Origin: Streptomyces sp. Edi2
GTDB lineage: Bacteria; Actinomycetota; Actinomycetes; Streptomycetales; Streptomycetaceae
NCBI RefSeq assembly: GCF_040253635.1
Contig: NZ_JBEJGX010000003.1
Location: 8,953,501-9,017,500, forward strand
Reading direction: 5' to 3'
DNA length: 64,000 nt
In this document: piece after piece, positions 14,015-23,260 of the stretch
How positions within the stretch are numbered: the stretch's first letter is position 1
Layout of the letters: each line of letters opens with the position of its first letter
Translations under genes and position numbers: made by a program
Notes under the pieces: generated by a model
Told to the model about the DNA's origin: nothing
The model's database searches: none
What the model saw: the letters and a program-made list of their open reading frames with translations, nothing else

Positions 14015-15406
14015 ATGATCAGCCAGTGGCAACTGCGCGCCGCGTTCGCCCAGCGGCTCTCGGACATGTACGGGCGGGAGGTGCCCGCCTACACCACGCT
14101 GGTGGACGTCTCACGCGAGGTGAACCAAGACGTGCTGCGGGCGCAGGGCGCCGACGCCGAACGCCTGGGGTCCATCGGCCGGGTGACCGCGGAGCGGCAC
14201 GGCGCCATCCGCGTCGGCACTCCGGAGGAACTGCGCCAGGTCGCCCGCATCTTCGGCGCCCTGGGGATGTACCCGGTCGGCTTCTACGATCTGCGGGAGG
14301 CCGCCGCCAGCGCGATCCCCGTGGTGTCGACCGCGTTCCGCCCCGTCGACGCCGGCGAACTGGCCCGTAACCCCTTCCGCGTCTTCACCTCCCTGCTCAC
14401 CCCGGCCGACCCCCGGTTCTTCGACCCCGACCTGCGCGCCCGTCTGGAGAACTTCCTCGCCGGCCGCGAACTCTTCCCCCCGGAACTCCTGGACCTCGCC
14501 GACCGCGCGGAAAGCGCCGGGGAACTGCCCGAAGCGGACGCCGAACGGTTCCTCCACCTCGCCGTGCAGGCCTTCGAGCTGTCCCCCGAGCCCGTCGACC
14601 AGGCGTGGTACGCCACCCTGGAACGGATCTCCGCCGTCGCCGCGGACATCGGGGGCGTGGGCAGCACCCATATCAACCACCTCACCCCCCGCGTCCTGGA
14701 CATCGACGAGCTCTACCGGCGGATGACCGAGCGCGGCATCGAGATGATCGACACCATCCAGGGGCCTCCCCGCTGGCAGGGCCCCGACGTCCTGCTGCGC
14801 CAGACCTCCTTCCGGGCGCTCGCCGAGCCCCGCGCCCTGCGCGCCCCGGACGGCAGCGTGACCAGCGGATCCCTGCGGGTGCGCTTCGGTGAGGTCGAAG
14901 CCCGCGGTATCGCCCTCAGCCGCGAGGGCCGGGCCCGCTACGACCGGCTGCTCGCCCGCGTCGACGACCGGGCCGCCGGTCTGTCCCCTGCCGACCGGGC
15001 CGCACTCGCCCGCCGCCTGTGGGCGGAGGAACTTCCCGACAGCGAGCAGGGACTCGCCGCGGCGGGCCTGGCGCACTTCACCTATCACGCCGCGCCGGAC
15101 CGCCCACGTGACGGCAGCCGCCCGCCCGCCGGGCTCCACGACCTGCTGGAACAGGGCTGGCTCCGGGCCGAACCGCTGGTCTACGAGGACTTCCTGCCGC
15201 GCTCCGCGGCCGGCATCTTCCAGTCCAACCTCAGCGAGGAGGGCTCCCGGAACAGCGACCAGCAGGGTGCCGCCTACGACAGCGCCTGGCTCTCCGGCGT
15301 CCTCGGCCGCGAGGTACTGGATCCGTTCGACCTCTACGAGGAGCAGCAGGACCGCTCCCTCGCGCTGGCCGCCCGGGAACTCGGACTCGACGGCACGCCC
15401 GGCTGA
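14015..15406 (+). CDS. hglS: 2-oxoadipate dioxygenase/decarboxylase (HglS/YdcJ, DUF1338)
   Basis: A protein of 463 residues, almost the length of Pseudomonas putida HglS. HglS converts 2-oxoadipate and O2 to D-2-hydroxyglutarate and CO2 in lysine catabolism, using Fe(II) in a vicinal-oxygen-chelate-like fold. The metal ligands reported for HglS, as I recall them, are His70, His226 and Glu294, with Arg74 binding substrate. Here H62 and R66 in ERHGAIRVGT keep that four-residue spacing. H219 or H222 in STHINHLTPR and E293 or E295 in FGEVEARG sit where the other ligands are expected. The ATG at 14015 follows GAAGGA, 28 bp after the flavoenzyme, and the ALDH gene follows after 56 bp, so the three form one operon. 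Confidence 0.87.
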   Translation: MISQWQLRAAFAQRLSDMYGREVPAYTTLVDVSREVNQDVLRAQGADAERLGSIGRVTAERHGAIRVGTPEELRQVARIFGALGMYPVGFYDLREAAASAIPVVSTAFRPVDAGELARNPFRVFTSLLTPADPRFFDPDLRARLENFLAGRELFPPELLDLADRAESAGELPEADAERFLHLAVQAFELSPEPVDQAWYATLERISAVAADIGGVGSTHINHLTPRVLDIDELYRRMTERGIEMIDTIQGPPRWQGPDVLLRQTSFRALAEPRALRAPDGSVTSGSLRVRFGEVEARGIALSREGRARYDRLLARVDDRAAGLSPADRAALARRLWAEELPDSEQGLAAAGLAHFTYHAAPDRPRDGSRPPAGLHDLLEQGWLRAEPLVYEDFLPRSAAGIFQSNLSEEGSRNSDQQGAAYDSAWLSGVLGREVLDPFDLYEEQQDRSLALAARELGLDGTPG

Positions 15407-15462
15407 CCCGCGGCCCGCCCCCCTCGACACCCGCCATCCCCTCAACACCCCAGAGGAGCATC

Positions 15463-16992
15463 ATGACCGGCACCATCCTCCCCACCACCGAGGACCTGCG
15501 CACCCGTGCCCGCGGCAGCCTCGCCGCCCTCGGCGTCACCGTCCCGGAAGGCGACGACTTCCCGGCCCGCAGCCCCCTCACCGGTGACGACCTCTTCGGC
15601 CTGCGCGCGGCCACCGCCGCCGACACCGAGGAGGCCATCGCCGCCACCCGCGAGGCGTTCCTCGCCTGGCGCACCACCCCCGCGCCCCGCCGCGGCGAAC
15701 TCGTGCGCCGCCTGGGCGAGTTGCTGCGTGAGCACAAGGGCGACCTGGCCGACCTGATCACCATCGAGGCGGGCAAGATCCGCTCCGAGGCGCTCGGCGA
15801 GGTCCAGGAGATGATCGACATCTGCGAGTTCGCCGTCGGCCTGTCCCGCCAGCTCTACGGCCGCACCATCGCCTCCGAGCGCCCCGGCCACCGGCTCGCC
15901 GAGACCTGGCACCCGCTGGGCGTGGTCGGCGTCATCTCCGCGTTCAACTTCCCCGCCGCGGTGTGGTCGTGGAACACCGCCGTGGCGCTGGCCTGCGGTG
16001 ACACCGTGATCTGGAAGCCCTCGGAACTCACCCCGCTGATCTCCCTGGCCTGCGACCGGCTCCTGACGCAGGCCGCCGAGGACGTCGGCGCCCCGCGCGA
16101 TGTGCACCGCCTGCTGCTGGGCGACCGCGCCACCGGCGAAAAGCTCGTCGACGATCCCCGTATCGCGTTGATCAGCGCCACCGGCTCGACCCGCATGGGA
16201 CGCGAGGTCGGCCCCCGCGTCGCCGCCCGCTTCGGGCGCAGCCTGCTCGAACTCGGCGGCAACAACGCGGCAGTCGTCGCGCCCTCCGCCGACCTCGACC
16301 TCGCCGTGCAGGGCATCGTCTTCGCCGCGGCCGGCACTGCGGGCCAGCGCTGCACCACGCTGCGGCGTCTGATCGTTCACCGGGACATCGCCGACACCCT
16401 GATCGCCCGGCTGACCGCCGCCTACCAGAAGCTCCCCATCGGCGACCCGTTCGACGAGACCACCCTCGTCGGCCCGCTGATCTCCACCACCGCCCTGGAC
16501 ACCATGCAGGACGCCCTCACCCGGGCCCAGGCCGAGGGCGGCAAGATCCTTGCGGGCGGCAACCGGCGCCTCGCCGACGCCGCGCCCCGGGCTGCTTACG
16601 TCGAGCCGGTCCTCGTCCGCGTCGACGAACAGACCGACGTCGTCCGCGAGGAGACCTTCGCCCCCATCCTGTACGTGCAGACCTACGACACCCTGGAGGA
16701 GGCCATCGCCTTGCACAACGACGTCCCGCAGGGCCTCTCGTCCAGCATCTTCACCCGCGACCAGCAGGAGGCCGAGCTCTTCCTGTCCGCGGAGGGCTCC
16801 GACTGCGGCATCGCCAATGTCAACATCGGCACCTCCGGCGCCGAGATCGGCGGGGCCTTCGGCGGGGAGAAGGAGACCGGCGGCGGCCGGGAGTCCGGTT
16901 CCGACGCCTGGCGCGCCTACATGCGCTCCGCCACCAACACCATCAACTACTCCAGCCGGCTCGCCCTCGCCCAGAACGTCAGCTTCCTGTAG
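15463..16992 (+). CDS. ALDH7-type 2-aminoadipate semialdehyde/piperideine-6-carboxylate dehydrogenase
   Basis: A protein of 509 residues and a full-length aldehyde dehydrogenase. The oxyanion Asn is in FNFPAAVWSWN (N162), the general base is E263 in LLELGGNN and the nucleophile is C297 in GQRCTTL. The C-terminal signature NVNIGTSGAEIGGAFGGEK, continuing TGGGRESGSDAWRAYMR, is the hallmark of the ALDH7/antiquitin group. That group oxidises 2-aminoadipate 6-semialdehyde (in equilibrium with piperideine-6-carboxylate) to 2-aminoadipate with NAD. It is last in the DAO-HglS-ALDH operon and has AGAGGAG before the ATG. In beta-lactam producers the same reaction supplies aminoadipate for cephamycin; no beta-lactam genes are seen here, so a catabolic role is more likely. 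Confidence 0.9.
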   Translation: MTGTILPTTEDLRTRARGSLAALGVTVPEGDDFPARSPLTGDDLFGLRAATAADTEEAIAATREAFLAWRTTPAPRRGELVRRLGELLREHKGDLADLITIEAGKIRSEALGEVQEMIDICEFAVGLSRQLYGRTIASERPGHRLAETWHPLGVVGVISAFNFPAAVWSWNTAVALACGDTVIWKPSELTPLISLACDRLLTQAAEDVGAPRDVHRLLLGDRATGEKLVDDPRIALISATGSTRMGREVGPRVAARFGRSLLELGGNNAAVVAPSADLDLAVQGIVFAAAGTAGQRCTTLRRLIVHRDIADTLIARLTAAYQKLPIGDPFDETTLVGPLISTTALDTMQDALTRAQAEGGKILAGGNRRLADAAPRAAYVEPVLVRVDEQTDVVREETFAPILYVQTYDTLEEAIALHNDVPQGLSSSIFTRDQQEAELFLSAEGSDCGIANVNIGTSGAEIGGAFGGEKETGGGRESGSDAWRAYMRSATNTINYSSRLALAQNVSFL

Positions 16993-17346
16993 GCACGGGG
17001 CGGGCCCGCGCCCGCACCGATACGCCCTCGATCGCCCCCGCCCTGCCCCGTGCAGGGCGGGGGTTCGTCGTGCCCGGGGCGTCCGAAACCGCCCGCGGAC
17101 CCGGCCAAGTGCCCGGTTATCGGGCGCCACCTGCCGTTTTTCGACAAACACGGCGCTGCGCCGGGACATCCGTTGACGCGGTGGGTGCCGCGGTGTGATG
17201 GTACGGCGGCCTGGGTCATGGACATGCCGTTCTCGCACCGCGCTGACGCCGCCCCACGTGGCCGAGGCCGGCCGGACGAGACGCCGCCATGGCCCGGCGC
17301 TCCACCAGAACCTCCGTCGGTAGTACTCCCTACCCCTCAAGGAGCC
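16993..17346. other. intergenic region: terminator and promoter of the M28 gene
   Basis: Holds the strong hairpin at 17035-17063 and, in its last bases, the AAGGAG ribosome site of the aminopeptidase. No gene seen. Confidence 0.55.
17035..17063 (+). terminator. terminator of the DAO-HglS-ALDH operon
   Basis: A perfect 11-bp stem, CCCCCGCCCTG pairing with CAGGGCGGGGG, around a 7-base loop, followed by TTCGTCG. It lies 43 bp past the ALDH stop. Confidence 0.8.
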
Positions 17347-19176
17347 ATGGTGTTACGAAGACTCGCGGTGGCCGGCGTCTCCCTCGCCGCCACCCTCCAA
17401 GCCGCCGTGCTGGCCCTCGCCCCCACCGCAGCGGCCACTTCGCAGACCGCCCCGCCGCCTCACCCGCCGGGCGCCGCGACAGCAGCCGCCGACCGGGCCG
17501 CGCCGGGCGGACCCGCCACGCCCGCCGAAGGCCCCGTCGCCGGCCGCACCCGGGCCGCCGACGCCCCCGACATCGATGTGACCAAGGTCCAGGCCCATCT
17601 GGCCGAGCTGAACGCCATCGCCACCCGCAACGGCGGCACCCGCAAATCCAGCGGCCAGGGCTACCGGGACTCGGTCGCCTATGCCAAGGCCAAGCTCCAG
17701 GCGGCCGGATACACCGTCACCGAGCAGCCCTGCACCTCCGGCTGCGCCACCGGGGCCGGCCCCAACCTGATCGCCGAATGGCCCCAGGGCGACGCCACCA
17801 AGGTGTACATGTTCGGCTCCCACCTCGACAGCGTCGGGGCAGGTCCCGGCATCAACGACAACGGCTCCGGCTCCGCCGCGCTGCTGGAGACGGCACTCAC
17901 CCTCGCGCAGCAGCACCCCGCCATGGCGTCCCGCGTCCGGTTCGGCTGGTGGACGGACGAGGAACAGGGCCTCAATGGCTCCGACTTCTACGTCAACTCC
18001 CTCTCCTCCGCCGAGCGGTCGAAGATCAAGACGTACTACAACTTCGACATGATCGCCTCGCTCAACGGCGGCTACTTCATCAACCACGTGACCTCAGCGG
18101 CCGCCCAGCCGATGAAGGCCTACTGGGACTCCCTGGGCCTGCAGCCCGAGGAGAACACCGAGGGCGCAGGACGCTCCGACGACTACTCCTTCGAGCAGGC
18201 GGGCATCCCCACCTCCGGATATGCGATGGGCGCCAGTGCCCGGAAGACCTCCGCGCAGGCGGCCAAGTGGGGCGGCACCGCGAACCGTGCCTACGACTCC
18301 TGCTACCACCAGTCCTGCGACACCACCAGCAACATCAACACCACCGGACTGAACCGAAGCGTCGATGGCATCGCCGCCACCCTGTGGAAGGTCGCCGTCG
18401 CCGACACCACCCCGGCGAACGACTTCTCCCTGACCGCCGGCCCCGCCACCGGCAGCGTCGATCCCGGCGCCTCGGCCACCAGCACCCTCTCCACGACCAC
18501 CACCGGCGGGTCCCCGCAGACGGTGGCCCTGTCGGCCTCGGGCGCTCCGGCCGGGGTGACCGTCTCCTTCAGCCCCGCCTCGGTGACCTCCGGCGGCAGC
18601 TCCACCATGACCCTCGCCACGACGTCGAGCGCGGCGCCCGGCACCTACCCCCTCACCGTCACCGGCACCGGGTCCGTCACCCACAGCACGCCCTACACCC
18701 TGACGATCAAGGGCGCCGGAGGCTGCACCGCCCAACAGCTGATCGCCAACGGCGGCTTCGAGAACGGCACCACACCCTGGACCGGCGACACCGGGGCGAT
18801 CGGCGCCCAAGCCGGCCAGTCCGCCCACAGCGGCAGCAGGTTCGCCTGGCTCGGCGGCTACGGCTCCTCCGCCACCGACACCCTCAACCAGTCGGTGACG
18901 GTGCCCGCCGGCTGCGGCAAGGCGACCTTGACCTACTGGCTGCACATCGACACCGATGAGACCGACCGGGTCGCCTACGACACCTTCAAGGTCAAGGCGG
19001 GCAGCACCACCTTGACGACCCTCTCCAACACCGCGGCAGCGGGCGGCTACACCCAGCGGACCCTGGATCTGACCCCCTACATCGGACAGCGGATCACCCT
19101 GACCTTCACCGCCACCGAGGACTCCAGCCTGCAGACCAGCTTCGTCATCGACGACGCGACCCTGCAGACCGGCTGA
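17347..19176 (+). CDS. secreted M28 zinc aminopeptidase with C-terminal accessory domains
   Basis: A protein of 609 residues. Residues 1-33 are a signal peptide and a Pro/Ala-rich propeptide follows. The M28 catalytic domain (about 75-350) resembles Streptomyces griseus aminopeptidase. Zinc ligands are visible as His and Asp in [19 protein letters not shown], Asp in YNFDMIAS and His in CYHQSCD; the catalytic Glu pair is in [12 protein letters not shown]. An Ig-like Thr/Ser-rich domain (about 355-455) and a jelly-roll domain opening [13 protein letters not shown] (about 465-609) probably bind substrate or wall polymer. Codon 3 is TTA, the leucine codon read only by the bldA tRNA in Streptomyces, so translation may be tied to development. 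Start set by AAGGAG at 17339-17344. Confidence 0.9.
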   Translation: MVLRRLAVAGVSLAATLQAAVLALAPTAAATSQTAPPPHPPGAATAAADRAAPGGPATPAEGPVAGRTRAADAPDIDVTKVQAHLAELNAIATRNGGTRKSSGQGYRDSVAYAKAKLQAAGYTVTEQPCTSGCATGAGPNLIAEWPQGDATKVYMFGSHLDSVGAGPGINDNGSGSAALLETALTLAQQHPAMASRVRFGWWTDEEQGLNGSDFYVNSLSSAERSKIKTYYNFDMIASLNGGYFINHVTSAAAQPMKAYWDSLGLQPEENTEGAGRSDDYSFEQAGIPTSGYAMGASARKTSAQAAKWGGTANRAYDSCYHQSCDTTSNINTTGLNRSVDGIAATLWKVAVADTTPANDFSLTAGPATGSVDPGASATSTLSTTTTGGSPQTVALSASGAPAGVTVSFSPASVTSGGSSTMTLATTSSAAPGTYPLTVTGTGSVTHSTPYTLTIKGAGGCTAQQLIANGGFENGTTPWTGDTGAIGAQAGQSAHSGSRFAWLGGYGSSATDTLNQSVTVPAGCGKATLTYWLHIDTDETDRVAYDTFKVKAGSTTLTTLSNTAAAGGYTQRTLDLTPYIGQRITLTFTATEDSSLQTSFVIDDATLQTG

Positions 19177-19181
19177 CCGAC

Positions 19182-19225
19182 GGCCCGGAGGGGCGGGGCG
19201 GAATCCGCCTCGCCCCTCCGGGGCC
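19182..19225. terminator. bidirectional terminator hairpin
   Basis: GGCCCGGAGGGGCG pairs with CGCCCCTCCGGGGCC with one bulge, between the convergent aminopeptidase and the small gene at 19229. Confidence 0.75.
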
Positions 19226-19228
19226 GCG

Positions 19229-19555
19229 TCAAGCGGGCGTCTCGTCCGTCGCGTAGCAGGCGGCGGTGTAACGGTCGCGGTCGCCGGTGGGTGTCCAGCC
19301 GCCGGTGCCCCGGTCGGGGTCGGCGAGGTCGAATCCGCTGTCGCGCAGTTGCGCGCCGAGGGAGGCGGCGGGGAAGCCGCTGCCGTTCGGCGCTTCTTCG
19401 ACGGGCCACAAAGTGACGAGCAGGGCTTCGGTGTCGCCGGCGTCGGGTTCGCTGTCGAGGCTGGCGACTTCGAGATGCCAGCGGCCGTTGCGCACAAAGG
19501 CCTCGGCGCGGTAGGCGGACCGTGCGGCCGGGGCATTCTGATGGGTCTCGGTCAT
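19229..19555 (-). CDS. hypothetical protein, 108 residues
   Basis: Starts at the ATG at 19555 with AGGAG upstream (MTETHQNAPAARSAYRAEAF). It is acidic and has a beta-rich core (GRWHLEVASLD, DTEALLVTLWP) and a C-terminal YTAACYATD segment. There is no signal peptide and no membrane segment. I do not recognise the family. It lies 103 bp downstream of the DUF1206 gene on the same strand and may be co-transcribed with it. Confidence 0.6.
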   Translation of the reverse strand: MTETHQNAPAARSAYRAEAFVRNGRWHLEVASLDSEPDAGDTEALLVTLWPVEEAPNGSGFPAASLGAQLRDSGFDLADPDRGTGGWTPTGDRDRYTAACYATDETPA

Positions 19556-19658
19556 CCGAAGAGAGCTCCTGACGTGGAGTGGGAGTTGCGAGTGTGTCGT
19601 GAGGCGGGGGCTACGTGCGGCGGAGCGTGTCGTGGGGCGGCGGGCAGGCCTCGCAGGC

Positions 19659-20501
19659 TCAGACGTCACGCCAGCGGGCCATCGCGCACGAGAAGGCGCC
19701 GAACAGTGCCAGGCCCGCGGCGATCGCGGCCAGCAGCCAGGGACCGGCCGGGGTATGGGCGAACGAACGGAGCGTATCGTCCATGCCTTTGGCGCGGCCG
19801 GGGTCGTAGGTGACCGCGGCCTTGACGACGTAGGTGCCGGCCAGCGCGAACACTCCACCGCGGGCGATGCCACCCGAGACGCCGAGCACATCGATACCGC
19901 GCCGGGCAGTCCGTGACATGCCGCTCCTGTCGAGGTGCTTGTGGAAGGTGCGCAGGACGGCCCGCACCGCGATCCAGACTCCTGCCACGGCAATGCCCAC
20001 CCCCGCGGCGGCCACCAGCCAGGGACCGCCGGGCAGCTCCAGAGCCTTGGCCGTGGCGTCCCGGGACTGCTGGTCGCTCGCCCCGCTTCCGCTGCCCTTC
20101 TTCCCCGCCGCGAAGGACAGCACGGAGAAGGAGACCACGCCGTAGAAGACGCAACGCACGAGCGACAGCAGTCGCGTTCCGGCCTTGTGCCCGTCGGGTC
20201 CTGCCGCACCGAACGCCGCTTCGGACAGGCGCCACAGCGCCATCCCGGCCAGTCCCAGACCGAGCGCCCATATCAGCACGCTGCCGAACGGCCGGGCGGC
20301 GATCTCCGCCAGCGCCCCGCCCCGGTCGGCCTGCTCACCGGGGTCGCCGAAGGCAATCCGCAGCGCCAGCACCCCCACGAGGAGGTAGATCACGCCCCGG
20401 GCCGCGAACCCACCGCGTGCCGCGGCCCGCACTGCCGGGCTGCGCGCGGCGCGGTGAGCGGTGCGTCGTCCGAAGTGCGGTACCGCAAGAGTCGATGGCA
20501 T
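19659..20501 (-). CDS. DUF1206 membrane protein
   Basis: A protein of 280 residues with six hydrophobic segments arranged as three repeated pairs. Each pair starts with a pattern like ARGVIYLLVGVLALRIA, repeated as GLGLAGMALWRLSEA and GIARGGVFALAGTYVVKAA. This internal threefold repeat is typical of DUF1206, a family of unknown function common in actinobacteria and cyanobacteria. GGAGG precedes the ATG at 20501. An 18-bp direct repeat lies just upstream. Confidence 0.8.
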   Translation of the reverse strand: MPSTLAVPHFGRRTAHRAARSPAVRAAARGGFAARGVIYLLVGVLALRIAFGDPGEQADRGGALAEIAARPFGSVLIWALGLGLAGMALWRLSEAAFGAAGPDGHKAGTRLLSLVRCVFYGVVSFSVLSFAAGKKGSGSGASDQQSRDATAKALELPGGPWLVAAAGVGIAVAGVWIAVRAVLRTFHKHLDRSGMSRTARRGIDVLGVSGGIARGGVFALAGTYVVKAAVTYDPGRAKGMDDTLRSFAHTPAGPWLLAAIAAGLALFGAFSCAMARWRDV

Positions 20502-20518
20502 GTGTGACCTCCAGAGGG

Positions 20519-20596
20519 CTTCTGCCCCGCCGTCGGGGGTGCACCCGGCCGGTCTCCAGGACCGACGAGAGCGGGATACTTCTGCCCCGCCGTCGG
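20519..20596. repeat. 18-bp direct repeat, two copies 60 bp apart
   Basis: CTTCTGCCCCGCCGTCGG occurs at 20519-20536 and again at 20579-20596, upstream of the DUF1206 start. Further right (20630-20690) short units GCCGTT and GCTGCCGAGG recur. Function unknown; the exact 60-bp spacing could reflect a duplicated 60-bp segment or paired binding sites. Confidence 0.7.
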
Positions 20597-20710
20597 CGAC
20601 ACACTCCGGTTGTCTCTGCCGAGGAGCCTCCGTTGCCGTTGCCGTTGCCGCTGCCGAGGAGCACCCCCGTTGCCGCTGCCGAGGCCATCCCCGTCGGCCG
20701 GTCCGGCGTC

Positions 20711-22027
20711 TCACAGGACGTCTCTGCTGGGTGTGCTCCAGGGGGTGGCCAGGGGCGGGTCTTCGGTGGTGTGCTCCGGGAGCCCGGCGAGGGCTTCGAC
20801 CCGCGCGGGGCGGTAGGGGGTGGGGCCGTTCCACTCCAGCAGCAGGACCGTGGCATCGTCGTCGAGCCGGCCGTCGTGGTAGGCCAAATGACGCCTTATC
20901 AGACGCCGCAGGGTCTCCGGAACGGGCAGCCCGTCGGCGTGGTGCTGGATGAGGAAGTCGGTGAAGCCCGCCAGGCCGAATTCCTGGCCTGTGTGGTTAC
21001 GGGCTTCGGTGATGCCGTCGGTGTAGAGCAGCAGGCGGTCGCCGGGCTCCAGCTGTTCCCGGACCACGGTGGGCGGCAGGCCCAGATCGGTGCCCATGGG
21101 AGGGGCGGGCGGGCAGGTCAGGCTCAGTACGGTGCGTCCCTTGCGGATGATGACCGGCGTAGGGTGCCCGACGCTGGTCCAGGTGAGCAGCCCGGTGGCG
21201 GTGTTCAGCTCGGCCAGAATGCCGGTGGCGTAGCGGCTGCAGCCGAACTGTTCCACCAGTGCGTGTTCCACGGCTTCGGCGATCTGCAGGATTCCGGGGC
21301 TCTGCCGGCGCCGGTTGCGGCTGGCGGCGACCGCGAGGTTCGCGGTCAGCCCGGCGGCCGTGTCGTGGCCCATGGCGTCGAAGAGCGCCAGGTGCACGGT
21401 CTCCCCGGCGATGGCGTAGTCGAAGACATCGCCACTGACCTCATAGGCCGGCTCCATCACCGCACTGACCAGCACCCGGTCGGTGGCGAAGGTCCGCGGC
21501 GGCATGATGCGCCACTCCATCTCCGCGGCCACATTCATCCTCCGGCGCCGCACCAGCCGGGCATAGGTGTCGCTCGCTCCCCGTTTGCTGACGATCATCA
21601 GCGCAATCAGCCCGGCAAGGTTGCGCAGATCCTGGGCCGCCTGCGAGTCCATCTCCGTGCCCGGAGGGCCGGAGGCGCGCAGCACGCCCAGTCGCTCGGT
21701 GCCGTCGAGCAACGGGACCCACCACTGCTCGGCCTCGGGGGTGGGGCTCCCGACGATGCTCCCGGTCTGAAACGCCCGCCCGGCGAGGGTGCCCTCCACC
21801 CGCACCACGTCCGGCGGCGCCTCTGGGCCGCCGCCGGCGCCGGGCCCCTGACCGGCCAGCAGACACAGCACTTCCTGCTGCAGATCGGCCAGGTAGATCA
21901 GCACCCCCGGCCAGCCGACCCGGGCCGCGTGCTTGACGACCAGGTCCGGCACCTGCTCCAGCGTGATCACGTGACTGGCGGTGATCAGGTCACCGAGCAT
22001 CCGGGCCCGGGCAGCTGCATTGCTCAT
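20711..22027 (-). CDS. GAF-PP2C (SpoIIE-type) serine/threonine phosphatase
   Basis: A protein of 438 residues. A GAF-like sensor region covers about residues 15-150. A PP2C/SpoIIE domain (about 185-410) follows, with metal-binding Asp residues in YEVSGDVFDYA, HLALFDAMGHDTAAG and LLLYTDGITEARN, and a last Asp pair in LDDDATVLLLEW. Such proteins dephosphorylate anti-sigma-factor antagonists and so release sigma factors under stress. No antagonist or anti-sigma gene is adjacent. The ATG at 22027 has GAGAGG upstream. It is one of three proteins of this class in the window. Confidence 0.88.
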   Translation of the reverse strand: MSNAAARARMLGDLITASHVITLEQVPDLVVKHAARVGWPGVLIYLADLQQEVLCLLAGQGPGAGGGPEAPPDVVRVEGTLAGRAFQTGSIVGSPTPEAEQWWVPLLDGTERLGVLRASGPPGTEMDSQAAQDLRNLAGLIALMIVSKRGASDTYARLVRRRRMNVAAEMEWRIMPPRTFATDRVLVSAVMEPAYEVSGDVFDYAIAGETVHLALFDAMGHDTAAGLTANLAVAASRNRRRQSPGILQIAEAVEHALVEQFGCSRYATGILAELNTATGLLTWTSVGHPTPVIIRKGRTVLSLTCPPAPPMGTDLGLPPTVVREQLEPGDRLLLYTDGITEARNHTGQEFGLAGFTDFLIQHHADGLPVPETLRRLIRRHLAYHDGRLDDDATVLLLEWNGPTPYRPARVEALAGLPEHTTEDPPLATPWSTPSRDVL

Positions 22028-22182
22028 TCAGGCACCTCTCCTCGGGTTGCAGCTCGCCGAGGCTTCGCCCCGTGGGCTGCCCATGTCGCGGCACCGTCGG
22101 TCGCCCTCGCTCCCAGCGGCGATGCTTGTCTTTCGATGGTGACACCGGGAGGGAGCTTGCCGAGAACGACACCTCGGTGTGT

Positions 22183-23076
22183 CTAGAGCGCCACGCGGGC
22201 GATCGCTCCGATTTCCAGCGCCACATAGAGGGCGCCATCAGCTCCGAAGGCCAGGCCGTGCGGTTCCGAAGCGGGGCTCGGAAGGTCGTACTCCTCGATA
22301 TGGCCGTCGGCTGTGATGGACCCGATGCGGTTGGCTCCCCACTCGGTGAACCAGCAGTCGCCGGCCGGGCCGGCGACGATCGCATGGGGCCGGGACGCCG
22401 CGTCCGGCAGCGGGAACTCGTCGATCCGACCCTGCGTGGTGATACGGCCGATCCGGCCGGCACCTATCTCGACGAACCAGAGCGCGCCGTCCGCGCCGCA
22501 GGTGATGCCGACCGGCGCGGCGTTCTCGGTCGGAAGCCGGTGGACGGTGAGGTCGCCCTCGAAACCGAGGCGACCGATCGCGTCCGCCTGGTTGAGGGTG
22601 AACCACACGGCGTCATCGGGGCCGGTCGTGATGGCTGAGGGGAAGGCGCCGCGCAGGTGCAGCGGGAACTCCGTCACCCGGCCGTCCGTGTCGATACGCC
22701 CGATGCGGTCGGTGTGCAGCTGGGTGAACCACAGGGCTCCGTCGCCGGCGGCCACGATCCCGAAGGGACCGCTGCCCGGACCCGGGAGGGGGAACGAGGT
22801 TGCCTTCCCGTCCACGGTGATCCGTCCGATCCGATGGTCCTGACTACGGGTGAACCACAACGCCCCGTCGGGCCCCGAGGTGATGAGAGAGGGACCGCAG
22901 GCGGCGGAGTCGAGCGGATAGCGGTCGAGCTTCCCGTCCGGTGCCAGACGGGCGATCTGCCCGGCGTGGACCAACGTGCACCACAGCGCGCCGTCGGGGC
23001 CCGTGGTGAGGGCGTAGGGGCCTGAGCTGGCGTCGGAGACGGGAATCTCCTCGAACGAAACGGCGCGGCGGGACAT
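22183..23076 (-). CDS. vgb: virginiamycin B lyase-like (Vgb) beta-propeller protein
   Basis: A protein of 297 residues, the length of Vgb streptogramin B lyases. It is built of about seven propeller blades with the recurring pattern GPDGALWFT, IGRIT, DG, EFPLP. Vgb linearises streptogramin B antibiotics by Mg-dependent elimination rather than hydrolysis. The His and Glu residues expected at the metal/active site appear to be kept (RPHAIVAGP, CWFTEWGANRIG, SEPHGL). It could be a resistance or self-protection gene, but many Vgb-like propellers in soil bacteria have other or unknown activity. A TetR gene lies 184 bp upstream on the same strand. The start at 23076 is chosen for GGGGAAGA upstream. 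Confidence 0.8.
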   Translation of the reverse strand: MSRRAVSFEEIPVSDASSGPYALTTGPDGALWCTLVHAGQIARLAPDGKLDRYPLDSAACGPSLITSGPDGALWFTRSQDHRIGRITVDGKATSFPLPGPGSGPFGIVAAGDGALWFTQLHTDRIGRIDTDGRVTEFPLHLRGAFPSAITTGPDDAVWFTLNQADAIGRLGFEGDLTVHRLPTENAAPVGITCGADGALWFVEIGAGRIGRITTQGRIDEFPLPDAASRPHAIVAGPAGDCWFTEWGANRIGSITADGHIEEYDLPSPASEPHGLAFGADGALYVALEIGAIARVAL

Positions 23077-23260
23077 CGGCGGTCTTCCCCCAGTGGCTGG
23101 CACTTGCACTTACTGCTACGAATGTTGCGTTAAGGAAAGGATGGCATGGCGCCTCCGCGCACGCAATGGAATTTCGGTGTGAGCTGTGGCGCGTACGGCG
23201 GCCGCGGCCGGCGAGCTGCGCCGGGCGCGAGCAGTGAGTTGCGCGCCCCTCGTCTCGTCC

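Noticed and set aside
12811..16992. Cephamycin/beta-lactam precursor supply as the role of the ALDH7 gene
   Set aside because: No lysine 6-aminotransferase, ACV synthetase or IPN synthase gene is present, and HglS degrades the product further.
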